DNA of 64,000 nt from positions 1 through 64,000 of the forward strand of contig JAQUTY010000005.1 of NCBI GenBank assembly GCA_028694155.1, written 5' to 3'. Position numbers and translations under genes: made by a program. The DNA comes from Eubacteriales bacterium. Its GTDB lineage: Bacteria; Bacillota; Clostridia; Christensenellales; CAG-138. Of this stretch, positions 32,340-41,696 are shown piece after piece. Under the pieces are notes generated by a model. That model was not told where the DNA came from and searched no databases. It saw only the letters and a list, made by a program, of their open reading frames with translations. Positions within the stretch are counted from its first letter, which is position 1. Each line of letters opens with the position of its first letter.

Positions 32340-33199
32340 ACTTCTCTCCTTCTGCTAAAATACCTGCTGACAAGACTTGCTGACAAATTTATTATCAGCG
32401 TGAGTATCATCAAAATTGCCGCAATGGCAAACGCTACACCAAATTCGCCCTCCTCCTTAGCGTATACATACAGGGCGACCGTGAGCGTAGCTCCGGGGCT
32501 TGTCAATCCCTCCAGCACCCCATTTAGGGCATGGGCAAATCCTGCCGTAAACAACAATGCTGCCGACTCTCCGATTATTCTTCCAACCGACAATATGCAC
32601 CCGGTTACAATGCCGTCCACACTGTTTGGCAGCACAACGGTGCGGATTACACGCCACTTGCCTGCACCAAGCCCCACTGCGCCTTCACGATAGCTTTGCG
32701 GCACAGTTTTAAGGCTTTCCTGCGTTGTCCGCATAATCGTAGGCAAATTCATAATCACCAGCGTGAGCGCACCTGCAATCAGCGACTTCTTTAATCCAAG
32801 CAGCTGACAGAATATCAACATTCCCACCAATCCGTATATGATTGATGGTATGCCCGAAAGAGTCTCGGCTGCATACTCAATAACTGCAACGAGCTTCTTG
32901 TTTTTTGCATACTCGGTAAGATATATTGCTGCGCCCACTCCCAGAGGCAATACGAACAAAAGCGTTGCAAACACAATATAAATCGTGTTCAGAATGTCGG
33001 GCAAAATGCCAATGGTCTTGCTTATGTAACTTGGCTTTGTGGAAAGCAGCTCCCATGTAATGTTTGGAATACCCTTTATCAAAACATATGCAATCATAAA
33101 CAGGACGAGTGCAAATGTTAGTCCTGCTGCGATGAACATAAGAGCGTTCATCACAACGGAGTAGACTTTTCGTTTGTATGACATCTTCGGGGCAATCAT
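32336..33199 (-). CDS. pstA: Phosphate ABC transporter permease PstA
   Basis: [15 protein letters not shown], operon position. Confidence 0.93.
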   Translation of the reverse strand: MIAPKMSYKRKVYSVVMNALMFIAAGLTFALVLFMIAYVLIKGIPNITWELLSTKPSYISKTIGILPDILNTIYIVFATLLFVLPLGVGAAIYLTEYAKNKKLVAVIEYAAETLSGIPSIIYGLVGMLIFCQLLGLKKSLIAGALTLVIMNLPTIMRTTQESLKTVPQSYREGAVGLGAGKWRVIRTVVLPNSVDGIVTGCILSVGRIIGESAALLFTAGFAHALNGVLEGLTSPGATLTVALYVYAKEEGEFGVAFAIAAILMILTLIINLSASLVSRYFSRRREV

Positions 33200-33200
33200 A

Positions 33201-34079
33201 TTATCCCTCCCTCTTTCTTTTCAAAAAGAAGTTTAGTGTTGCATTTATCAGCATGATGAACAGAAACAGCACAAGCGCAATGGAAAACAATGCCTGACGC
33301 TGGAGACCTGCAGAATAGGACATCTCGCTTGCAACCGCAGTTGTAAGGAAACGAACGCTTTGGAACAGCGATGGCATATTCGGTACGTTGCCCGATACCA
33401 TCATCACCGCCATTGCCTCGCCGATTGCTCTGCCCACGCCCAACACTACTGCCGATGCTATTCCGCTTTTTGCAGCAGGTACGGACACTCGAAAATATGT
33501 TTCAGTGGGCGTTGCGCCAAGTGCAAGCGAAGCGTCCTCATACTCCTTTGGCACCGCTTCAAGCGCATTAACCGAGACTTTAATTATGCTTGGCAGTATC
33601 ATGACTGCAAGCACAATGATGGCGGCAAGCAGTCCCGAACCGTCTGGTATGCCGAAAATGTTTCGTATGGCAGGAACAAGTACAAGCATTCCTACAAGTC
33701 CGTATACTACCGATGGTATGCCTGCAAGAAGGCTCACGGCCTCTCCCATTACGGTTTTAACTCTCTTTGACGCAACCTTTGAAAGATATACTGCTGTAAA
33801 AAAGCCGACAGGAACGCCTATCACGATTGCTCCTGCCGTTCCGTATATGGATGTTAAGATAAACGGAAGTATTCCATAGGACGGTTCTGCCGCCGTGGAT
33901 GCCCACGTTGAGCCGAACACAAACTTAAAAAATCCAATCTTGCCAATGGCGGGGATGCCCGCTATCACAAGATATATTGTGATTAGGAGCACACACCCGA
34001 CAGTAACAAGACCTAGAATCAAAAACGTGCCATGTATGATTTTTTCCGCCGCTTCTTTACGGCTTACCTTCGTCTTCAT
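33201..34079 (-). CDS. pstC: Phosphate ABC transporter permease PstC
   Basis: GIPSVVYGLVGMLVL, operon position; start at MKTKVSRK. Confidence 0.93.
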   Translation of the reverse strand: MKTKVSRKEAAEKIIHGTFLILGLVTVGCVLLITIYLVIAGIPAIGKIGFFKFVFGSTWASTAAEPSYGILPFILTSIYGTAGAIVIGVPVGFFTAVYLSKVASKRVKTVMGEAVSLLAGIPSVVYGLVGMLVLVPAIRNIFGIPDGSGLLAAIIVLAVMILPSIIKVSVNALEAVPKEYEDASLALGATPTETYFRVSVPAAKSGIASAVVLGVGRAIGEAMAVMMVSGNVPNMPSLFQSVRFLTTAVASEMSYSAGLQRQALFSIALVLFLFIMLINATLNFFLKRKREG

Positions 34080-34089
34080 ACCGCAGACG

Positions 34090-34899
34090 TCAATTTGCAG
34101 GCACTGCACCTGCAGATAGTATCAACTCGCTTGCCTCGTTTGAAATAGCGTAATCAAAGAATTTCTGTGCGGTATCGTTGAGTATGACATCTGTCTTTGT
34201 CACAAGTATGAACGGACGTTGGATAGCGTAGCTGCCATCTTTTACGCTTTGCTCGGTGGGAATTACTCCATCGACTGCAATTACCTTGACGCTGTCCTTA
34301 ACAGAAGCTAGTGACGCATAGCCGATTGCATCAGGATTTTGAGATACCGTGGTGATAACATCTCCTGTGCTTGTCAACTCCTGACGATACTTGCACCCAT
34401 CAACTGTGTTTGTGATGCTCTCAAAGCCGTCACGGGTTCCGCTTTCTGCCTCTCGTCCAATCAATACTATTGCCGAATCGCTACCGCCAACTGCGCTCCA
34501 GTTTGTAATCTCGCCTGTATATATTGCGGATAATTCATCTATTGTCAAATTCTCAACTGGGTTGTTTGGATTCACAATGATTGCAATGCCATCATAGGCA
34601 AGAACAGTTGCCGTCAGTCCGCTTGCTATCTCCTCGTCCTTTAATGCTCTGCTTGAAAGACCTATGTCGCATATTCCATTTGAAACTGCTGTAATTCCGC
34701 TGCCCGAACCAGTTGGATTGTAGGTGAAGTTTACTCCTTCGTTCTTTGCTGTAAACGCCTCACCAAGCACACCTATCACCGCCTGCATTGAGGTGGACCC
34801 GTCCGTTGTCACCGAGCCCTTACTTGCCGACCGTCCACAGCCTGCAAGCATCATTACCGCCATCATTGCGGCGCAAACGCATATAACTACTTTCTTCAT
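34090..34899 (-). CDS. pstS: Phosphate-binding lipoprotein PstS
   Basis: Lipobox MLAGCGRS, TDGSTSMQAV, GREAESGTRDGFE. Confidence 0.93.
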   Translation of the reverse strand: MKKVVICVCAAMMAVMMLAGCGRSASKGSVTTDGSTSMQAVIGVLGEAFTAKNEGVNFTYNPTGSGSGITAVSNGICDIGLSSRALKDEEIASGLTATVLAYDGIAIIVNPNNPVENLTIDELSAIYTGEITNWSAVGGSDSAIVLIGREAESGTRDGFESITNTVDGCKYRQELTSTGDVITTVSQNPDAIGYASLASVKDSVKVIAVDGVIPTEQSVKDGSYAIQRPFILVTKTDVILNDTAQKFFDYAISNEASELILSAGAVPAN

Positions 34900-34950
34900 T
34901 CTCGACTTCCTCTTTTCTCTTTTACTTACGATGTTATGATACCCAGCGTA

Positions 34951-34991
34951 TGTAAAGTCAAAAAGAGAATTGATGTTAAATCAAGGTAAAA
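34951..34991 (-). promoter_or_regulatory. Pho-box-like direct repeats upstream of pstS
   Basis: Minus strand TTTTACC-N4-TTTAACA-N4-TTCTCTT-N4-ACTTTAC, 11-bp period. Confidence 0.5.
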
Positions 34992-34997
34992 TTCGTT

Positions 34998-35678
34998 TTA
35001 TTTTGTTGTCGTCTTGTCGTGTAGCAGCTCGAACCTGTTCTTTTCGAATTTCAACACCCCCCTGTCTCTCAGCTTGCACAATTCATTCGACATGGCACTA
35101 CGGTCAACTGCCAAATAGTCTGCCAACTGTTGACGGCTAAATGGTATCTCAAATATGGCTGATTTCTGTCGTTGTGATTCCGCAGAAAGATAGCAGAGCA
35201 GTTTTTCTTTCGTGGTTCTTCCTGCCATGTATTCAAGTTTTCGTGTGAGCATTAGATTCTTTTGCGCCGTGACCGCAAGCAGATTGCGTATCAGTCTTGA
35301 ATGAAACTCGCAAGCGGACGAGCAGGTTGTCATAATTCGTCTCACGTCCATAAAAAGCACTTCGGTTGTCTCTGCTGCAATTACACTCACCTCAAGCGGT
35401 TCGGTAGCCATTGCCGCATATGTCTCTGCAAACAGTTGCCCAAGGCTAATCTGGGAAAGAATATTTCTATTGCCCCAAAAATCCTCTTTAATTATATGTA
35501 CGCTGCCGCTTAGCACCTCGCCTATCAAAGAGGTCGTATCTCCAACACGATAGATTGTCTGACCCTTCTTATATGTCTTAATTTCAGCTGACAAGCAGCT
35601 CATCATTGCCTCAATCTCTCTTTGCTCAATTCCATCGAATAAAGCCGTATGCTTGATTACTTCCAAATTTATCTTCAC
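34998..35678 (-). CDS. Crp/Fnr-family transcriptional regulator
   Basis: cNMP-binding-like N-domain, IPFSRQQLADYLAVDRSAMSNELCKLRDRG HTH. Confidence 0.87.
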   Translation of the reverse strand: MKINLEVIKHTALFDGIEQREIEAMMSCLSAEIKTYKKGQTIYRVGDTTSLIGEVLSGSVHIIKEDFWGNRNILSQISLGQLFAETYAAMATEPLEVSVIAAETTEVLFMDVRRIMTTCSSACEFHSRLIRNLLAVTAQKNLMLTRKLEYMAGRTTKEKLLCYLSAESQRQKSAIFEIPFSRQQLADYLAVDRSAMSNELCKLRDRGVLKFEKNRFELLHDKTTTK

Positions 35679-35692
35679 TATTTCTCATTTCT

Positions 35693-35706
35693 GTTGTAAA
35701 AACAAC
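35693..35706. promoter_or_regulatory. Crp/Fnr-type half-site pair GTTGT-AAAA-ACAAC upstream of the ferredoxin-hcp genes
   Basis: Inverted repeat; TATAAT at 35729-35734 puts its centre near -41.5. Confidence 0.5.
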
Positions 35707-35788
35707 CGCTTTGTTATAAAAATGCTACTATAATGTGAGCAGAAAGTCAAGCAATTATCAAACAAATATAGATATTGGAGGAAAAAAT

Positions 35789-36502
35789 ATGAAACGCAAG
35801 ATTATTGAGATTGATCAGAGCAAATGCAACGGCTGCGGTGCTTGTGCCAAGGCCTGTCACGAGGGTGCAATATCTATGGTCGACGGCAAGGCAAAGCTGA
35901 TGCGCGACGACTACTGCGATGGATTGGGTGATTGTCTTCCAACTTGTCCCGTAGATGCCATTCACTTTGTTGAACGTGAGGCAGCAGCATATGATGAGGA
36001 AGCCGTGAAAAGAAACAAGCATCAGGCCATGCATAACAAGCAGGGAAAGACGCTTCCGTGCGGCTGCTCCGGCACTCATTCCAGAATCATCAAGCATGAG
36101 GCTTCCGCCTGTGAGTGTACCTCAGCAGATGTGGAATCCCAGCTTTCACAATGGCCGGTTCAGATAAAGCTCGCCCCTGTAAATGCTCCATATTTCGATG
36201 GTGCGAACCTATTGATTGCCGCAGATTGTGCCGCTTACGCTTATGGAAACTTCCATAAGGAGTTTATTGCCAAACGCATAACGCTTATAGGATGTCCCAA
36301 GCTGGACGGTGTTGACTACTCGGAGAAGCTGACGGAAATCATTCGCACCAACCACATCAAGAGCGTAACCATCGTGCGCATGGAAGTACCCTGCTGTGGC
36401 GGTCTTGAACATTCAGCAATTAAAGCAATGCAGGATAGCGGCAAATTCATTCCTTGGCAGGTTGTGACAATATCCACCGATGGCAGAATACTGTCAAAAT
36501 AA
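35789..36502 (+). CDS. 4Fe-4S ferredoxin-domain protein
   Basis: CNGCGACAKACHEGAI and CDGLGDCLPTCPVDAI clusters. Confidence 0.88.
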   Translation: MKRKIIEIDQSKCNGCGACAKACHEGAISMVDGKAKLMRDDYCDGLGDCLPTCPVDAIHFVEREAAAYDEEAVKRNKHQAMHNKQGKTLPCGCSGTHSRIIKHEASACECTSADVESQLSQWPVQIKLAPVNAPYFDGANLLIAADCAAYAYGNFHKEFIAKRITLIGCPKLDGVDYSEKLTEIIRTNHIKSVTIVRMEVPCCGGLEHSAIKAMQDSGKFIPWQVVTISTDGRILSK

Positions 36503-36520
36503 TTAAAAGGAGATAAACTT

Positions 36521-38116
36521 ATGGATAATAAAATGTTTTGTTTTCAATGTGAACAGACCGCAGGATGCGCCGCTTGTACAGCCAATGCGGGCGTCTGCGG
36601 CAAAAAGGCGAACACCGCCATACTTCAAGATAAGCTAACCGGCGCACTTATCGGGCTTGCCCGTGCCGCTGACGGTGACGTGAATCCTCCGCAAAGCGTG
36701 TATAGTACGCTTATTGAGGGACTGTTTACCACCATAACCAATGTTAGCTTTTGTGATAGTGCAATTATTCGGCAGATTGAGAAGACACAGGCGGAGAAGC
36801 AGTCACTTGTGCCTCAATGCGGACATTGCGGTTCGCCCTGCGGACACAACAACGATTACGATATGAATGAGCTGTGGAATGCAGATGAGGATACCCGTTC
36901 TCTCAAATCCCTTATTTTGTTCGGGCTTCGTGGTATGGCCGCCTATGCCTATCATGCGCTCGTGCTTGGCTATTGTGATGATGTGGTCAATCGCTTTTTT
37001 GTTGAGGGCTTGTTTGCAGTCGGTGAAGAATTATCGATGGAACAGCTTCTTCCAATTGTGCTAAAGGTTGGAGAGGTCAACCTCAAATGTATGGCTCTGC
37101 TGGATAGGGCAAACACCCAGGTGTACGGTACTCCCTCCCCTGCCACCGTTTCTATGACCGTTGATAAGGGCCCATTCATTGTTGTAACTGGACACGACCT
37201 TAGGGATTTACAGCTTCTGCTTGAGCAAACAAAGGATAAGGGCGTAAACATCTACACCCATGGCGAGATGCTGCCTGCACACGGTTACCCCGGACTGAGA
37301 AAGTATTCCCACCTAAAGGGCAACTTTGGATCGGCGTGGCAAAACCAACAGAATGAATTTGACGGTATACCTGCTGCTATCCTCTATACAACCAACTGCC
37401 TAATGCCGCCTAGGGCAAGCTACGCGGATCGCATATTCACTACCGAGGTGGTTGCATTCCCAAATACGCTGCATATTGATGAGAACAAGGATTTTACACC
37501 GGTTATAGAAAAAGCTATTGCGCTTGGAGGGTATTCCGAGGAGAAAACCTTTATGGGCATAAACGGCGGCACACAGGTAACAACAGGCTTTGGTCACGGT
37601 ACGATTCTGTCCGTTGCAAATAAGGTTGTCAATGCCGTCAAGGAGGGAGCGATAAAGCATTTCTTTTTAGTCGCCGGCTGCGATGGTGCAAAGACGGGTC
37701 GCAATTATTACACCGAGTTTGTCAAGCAAACGCCAAAGGATAGCATTGTGCTGACGCTTGCGTGTGGAAAATTCCGTTTCAACGACCTCGACCTGGGCAC
37801 TATCGGAGGATTGCCACGCCTGATGGATATGGGACAGTGCAACGACGCCTACGGAGCTATAACCGTTGCAGTCGCTCTTGCAAACGCATTCGGCTGTGGC
37901 GTCAACGATTTGCCACTCTCATATGTTTTGTCATGGTATGAGCAGAAAGCCGTCTGCATTCTGCTTACGCTGCTTCACCTTGGAATCAAGAACATTTATC
38001 TTGGGCCAACCCTGCCTGCGTTTTTATCGAGCAACGTGCTGAACTTCTTGGTTGAAAACTACGGCATCTCACCCATAAGCACTCCCGAAGCGGACATGAA
38101 AAAGATGCTCGGTTAA
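36521..38116 (+). CDS. hcp: Hybrid cluster protein / hydroxylamine reductase
   Basis: FCFQCEQTAGCAACTANAGVCGK, operon with ferredoxin. Confidence 0.93.
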   Translation: MDNKMFCFQCEQTAGCAACTANAGVCGKKANTAILQDKLTGALIGLARAADGDVNPPQSVYSTLIEGLFTTITNVSFCDSAIIRQIEKTQAEKQSLVPQCGHCGSPCGHNNDYDMNELWNADEDTRSLKSLILFGLRGMAAYAYHALVLGYCDDVVNRFFVEGLFAVGEELSMEQLLPIVLKVGEVNLKCMALLDRANTQVYGTPSPATVSMTVDKGPFIVVTGHDLRDLQLLLEQTKDKGVNIYTHGEMLPAHGYPGLRKYSHLKGNFGSAWQNQQNEFDGIPAAILYTTNCLMPPRASYADRIFTTEVVAFPNTLHIDENKDFTPVIEKAIALGGYSEEKTFMGINGGTQVTTGFGHGTILSVANKVVNAVKEGAIKHFFLVAGCDGAKTGRNYYTEFVKQTPKDSIVLTLACGKFRFNDLDLGTIGGLPRLMDMGQCNDAYGAITVAVALANAFGCGVNDLPLSYVLSWYEQKAVCILLTLLHLGIKNIYLGPTLPAFLSSNVLNFLVENYGISPISTPEADMKKMLG

Positions 38117-38159
38117 TGGCACTTTTGCTCGCTGATGTTCGAAAAAGATGTTTACACAA

Positions 38160-38194
38160 AAGAAGCGGTTGAGGTTTTCCCCTTGACCGCTTCT
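38160..38194 (+). terminator. Hairpin AGAAGCGGT...ACCGCTTCT
   Basis: 9-bp stem after hcp. Confidence 0.6.
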
Positions 38195-38239
38195 GCATAT
38201 TTGCTTAATGCTCGAAACATATTAGCTGCAATATGCCGA

Positions 38240-39106
38240 CTAGAAGAGACTTAGTTGCGCATCTTCAGTCTTAGGAAATGCGTACAGATAGTCGAATATC
38301 TGCCCGACGTGGTGTAAGACGTTGTGTTTCTCACATTCCTTATGAAATATCCTCATTAGGGCATCATTGTTGTCGCTTGCGCATTCATATGAATAGCCAA
38401 ATTTATTGATGTACCTCGGTTTCATTTTGGGGAAGTGTCGGTCAAGTGCAGCATAGAAGTATTCCCTGTCGCCATCACGAATGGTTGTTCCCATGCCAAA
38501 GCAGATTATCCCCCTCACCCCTGCATCAAAGCAGTAATCAAGTATTCCGTGCAGATTTTCTTCGGTGTCGTTGATAAACGGCAATATGGGCGATAGCCAC
38601 ACTACGGTTGGTATGCCGTTTTGCTGCATGATTTTCAGTGTCTCGTAGCGTCTTTTTGTTGTACAGACATTCGGCTCGATAATCTTGCACAACTCCTCGT
38701 CATGGGTGGTAAGTGTCATCTGTACAACTGTCTTTGCTCTTTCATTGATGCTTTTTAGTAAATCGAGGTCGCGCAGAACACGGTCAGATTTTGTTTGAAT
38801 GCAAACTCCGCACCCGTGTCTGTTTATCACCTCAAGACAGCGGCGCATGAGCTGCAATTCCATTTCGCAGTGCATATATGGGTCGCTCATTGCACCCGTG
38901 CCTATCATGCAGGGCTTGCGTTTGCGGCGCAGAGCGTCCTCTAGCAGTTCGGGCGCATTCTGCTTCACCTCTATATCCTCAAAATCGTGATTCATTTGGT
39001 AGCAACTGCTACGGCTATCACAGTAAATGCAGCCGTGCGTACAGCCACGGTATATGTTCATACCGTTCTTGGAAGACAATATCCCCTTTACGTTACAAAA
39101 GTGCAT
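38240..39106 (-). CDS. SPL-like radical SAM protein
   Basis: NIYRGCTHGCIYCDSRSSCYQ CX3CX2C motif. Confidence 0.83.
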   Translation of the reverse strand: MHFCNVKGILSSKNGMNIYRGCTHGCIYCDSRSSCYQMNHDFEDIEVKQNAPELLEDALRRKRKPCMIGTGAMSDPYMHCEMELQLMRRCLEVINRHGCGVCIQTKSDRVLRDLDLLKSINERAKTVVQMTLTTHDEELCKIIEPNVCTTKRRYETLKIMQQNGIPTVVWLSPILPFINDTEENLHGILDYCFDAGVRGIICFGMGTTIRDGDREYFYAALDRHFPKMKPRYINKFGYSYECASDNNDALMRIFHKECEKHNVLHHVGQIFDYLYAFPKTEDAQLSLF

Positions 39107-39265
39107 AGATTGCCTCTGGTCATCGTCAAAAGTTACTTGCTTTTAATCATGTTAATCATTATATCAATGTCGTTAAAGAAAAGCTGTTGTAAAGTCACAG
39201 GGTTCATTTTATGCCCCAATGACAAAGATCGCTGATACGAATAGTATTTAGAATGAGGGTTATGC

Positions 39266-39688
39266 TCATTTAATCTGCTTGCCAACTTTGAGTTGCAGCA
39301 AAACTATAATATCTTGTAAATTATTCGGGTTAAGTACACGGTAATGAATCCAGCCACCCTCACCACAAGGATATTTATCATCAATAAATTGTTTTGTATA
39401 TTCAGACATTGTGTTATAAACCTCAAGGAATTGTTTATTTGTTAAGCGCAGCATTACTGAAAAAGCACCCTTTTCGGCAAAAATATCGCAAATATGACTG
39501 CGTTTTATAAAGTATTTCATACTCCACCCATATTTGTTGCCGTAAGGAAATCTAAGTTGTTTCTCTGATTTTAAATCTAATAATAAATAGTTATCCAACT
39601 GTTCAAATAAGGATTTTGTGTTTCCCAAATAATTGATAAATTCCTCATATGTGGGTTTCTGCTGTTTATCCAACATTCTTTCATACAT
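39266..39688 (-). CDS. DUF3788-like protein
   Basis: MYERMLDKQQKPTYEEFINYLG...KYGWSMKYFIKRSHICDIFAEKGAFSVMLRL. Confidence 0.7.
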   Translation of the reverse strand: MYERMLDKQQKPTYEEFINYLGNTKSLFEQLDNYLLLDLKSEKQLRFPYGNKYGWSMKYFIKRSHICDIFAEKGAFSVMLRLTNKQFLEVYNTMSEYTKQFIDDKYPCGEGGWIHYRVLNPNNLQDIIVLLQLKVGKQIK

Positions 39689-39892
39689 GCGATGCTCCTC
39701 CGTTAAAACACCTATTATGTAAATAATCTTCTCCATATATCTCAATAAATCGGGCTATACGCAAAAAGTATCCAGACTAGGATTATACCATGAGTAAAGG
39801 CAAAAAACAAGAACGGCAACTTTTCATCAAAATAACCGTTCATGTGTGCGCTGTGACCGAAGCGGTGATACAACTTTATTTTCCCTCGGTCA

Positions 39893-39944
39893 GGGTATTC
39901 AAATTTCCAGTAGGGGTATTCAAAACCAAACAGGGGTATTCAAA
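39893..39944 (+). repeat. Three GGGTATTCAAA repeats at 20-21 bp spacing
   Basis: Copies at 39893, 39914 and 39934. Confidence 0.7.
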
Positions 39945-39949
39945 TCGCT

Positions 39950-39986
39950 GAAAGTGCCGTGTTTACGGCTTTTTTCGGCACTTCTC
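39950..39986. terminator. Hairpin AAGTGCCG...CGGCACTT
   Basis: 8-bp stem next to the iteron-like repeats. Confidence 0.5.
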
Positions 39987-40226
39987 GGTTGAGAATGATG
40001 TTGAGTGCAAGCGCTATTATGCCCGAGCATAGGAGCCGCCAATAATGCGGCACCTACCGATGTGGACTGAGTATATAGAAAGTGTGAAACAATTTTTAGC
40101 CCCTAAAAACGCCAGAATTTTGGTCTATTCACATGGCCGAAAAAGCTCCAAAAAACGAAAGTGTGTAGCTTCGTAAAAGGAAAGACCTCGCTGCCGTGGT
40201 TGGCAACGAGGCTATTATATAGGTAA

Positions 40227-41696
40227 TCATATAGTGATGCGTATGCCGGACTGGAAGATCAAAGTCAGCTTTTCATCTGCGGTCGTTTCCACCCGGTCGA
40301 GGGTACGGCGCATGAGTGAATAATCAAAAGCGTGGAGCCTTCCGATGCCATCAAACAATTCAAGCATTTCTTTTGCCCGATACCGAATAAGTACATCGTC
40401 GGTGTTCTCGACAGTCCTTTTGAGCGTCGCTTCATATCTGCCGCGCTGACCTGTGATGTAATTCCATGCCTGAACGAACGCCTTCTGAGGGCGGTCAAGC
40501 GGAATGCGAATATCTGTGCAAATCATCGGGCGAGGTTTGACATACTGTGTTTGATACTTTTCTCGGTACTCGACCAACCCCTGTGATGGATTTTTTGTAT
40601 AAGTGGACTTGTGCGGAGGAGTGTATGTTACGCCCTCCACAGGCTTTGCCGCTCCCTTTTTTCGACTTGAGCAGCGGTACACAATTTTCTGTACAAAGCC
40701 CTCTGCGTTAAAGTAGTAGAAGTTCACCGGCGCTCGGCAGATGCCACAGTATATCATTCCTTTGAACGGAAACTCCTGCGATGGCAAGCAGGAACCTTTG
40801 CAATGATTCCGTTCGCGCATTCTCTGGGCGACAAGCCATGTTTCTTTATCAACAATAGCGGGCAAACAGTCCTCTACGAAAAATTGAGGCAATTCGCCCT
40901 TGTTAGGCCTGGATCTGTGAGATAGCGGATTTTGGATGTACGTTTTCTGGAACAGGCAATCCCCGCAGAGCTTTTCGTTAGCGATGATATTTTTCACCGT
41001 GGTATTCGCCCAGGTTGCACCCTCGCGGCGTGTCGGAGCATTCTCTTCAATAAGGCGATTGGCTATCTCCGTATAACCATAGCCGGAAATGAAAAGGTCA
41101 TAAATATGGCGAACGACGGCTGCCTCGGTTTCATTGATTACTATGTCCCCGCTCGTCTTCCGAAACCCATATATATTATTGAGAGCAAGACTCTCTATCG
41201 TGCCATTTTCAAATCTCTTACGCTTGCCCCATTTTATGTTGTCGGACATACTGACCGATTCGGACTCGGCAAATGCCGCCATCAAGGTTAACAGCAATTC
41301 ACCCTCCGAGGAGCAGGAATGCAGTTCCTCTTTCTCAAAGTAAACATCGACGCCGAGATTGCGGAGTTCCCTGGTAAACACAAGCGTGTCCACGGTGTTT
41401 CGTCCAAAGCGGGACACGCTCTTTGTTATGATGGCATCCACCTTCCCGGCACGGCAGTCCTCAATCAATCGGAGAAACTCCGCACGGTTTCTTGTGCGAG
41501 TGCCGGAGATGCCGCTGTCAGCGTAAATACCGACAAACTCCACATCCTTATCATTTGCCAGACTGTCCTGATAGAATGACATCTGCGCTTCAAGGCTGTG
41601 CATCTGTTCATCATGCTGGCTTGACACCCTGCAATAGGCTGCCACTCTCTTTTTGCCCGTTTTTTCGGTTTTGGGCAAAATCAATCTTGTGGGCAT
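40227..41696 (-). CDS. Serine recombinase, intact N-terminal catalytic motif
   Basis: RVAAYCRVSSQHDEQ, YADSGISGTRTRNRAEF, ITKSVSRFGRNTVD; start MPTRL overlaps upstream recombinase. Confidence 0.85.
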   Translation of the reverse strand: MPTRLILPKTEKTGKKRVAAYCRVSSQHDEQMHSLEAQMSFYQDSLANDKDVEFVGIYADSGISGTRTRNRAEFLRLIEDCRAGKVDAIITKSVSRFGRNTVDTLVFTRELRNLGVDVYFEKEELHSCSSEGELLLTLMAAFAESESVSMSDNIKWGKRKRFENGTIESLALNNIYGFRKTSGDIVINETEAAVVRHIYDLFISGYGYTEIANRLIEENAPTRREGATWANTTVKNIIANEKLCGDCLFQKTYIQNPLSHRSRPNKGELPQFFVEDCLPAIVDKETWLVAQRMRERNHCKGSCLPSQEFPFKGMIYCGICRAPVNFYYFNAEGFVQKIVYRCSSRKKGAAKPVEGVTYTPPHKSTYTKNPSQGLVEYREKYQTQYVKPRPMICTDIRIPLDRPQKAFVQAWNYITGQRGRYEATLKRTVENTDDVLIRYRAKEMLELFDGIGRLHAFDYSLMRRTLDRVETTADEKLTLIFQSGIRITI

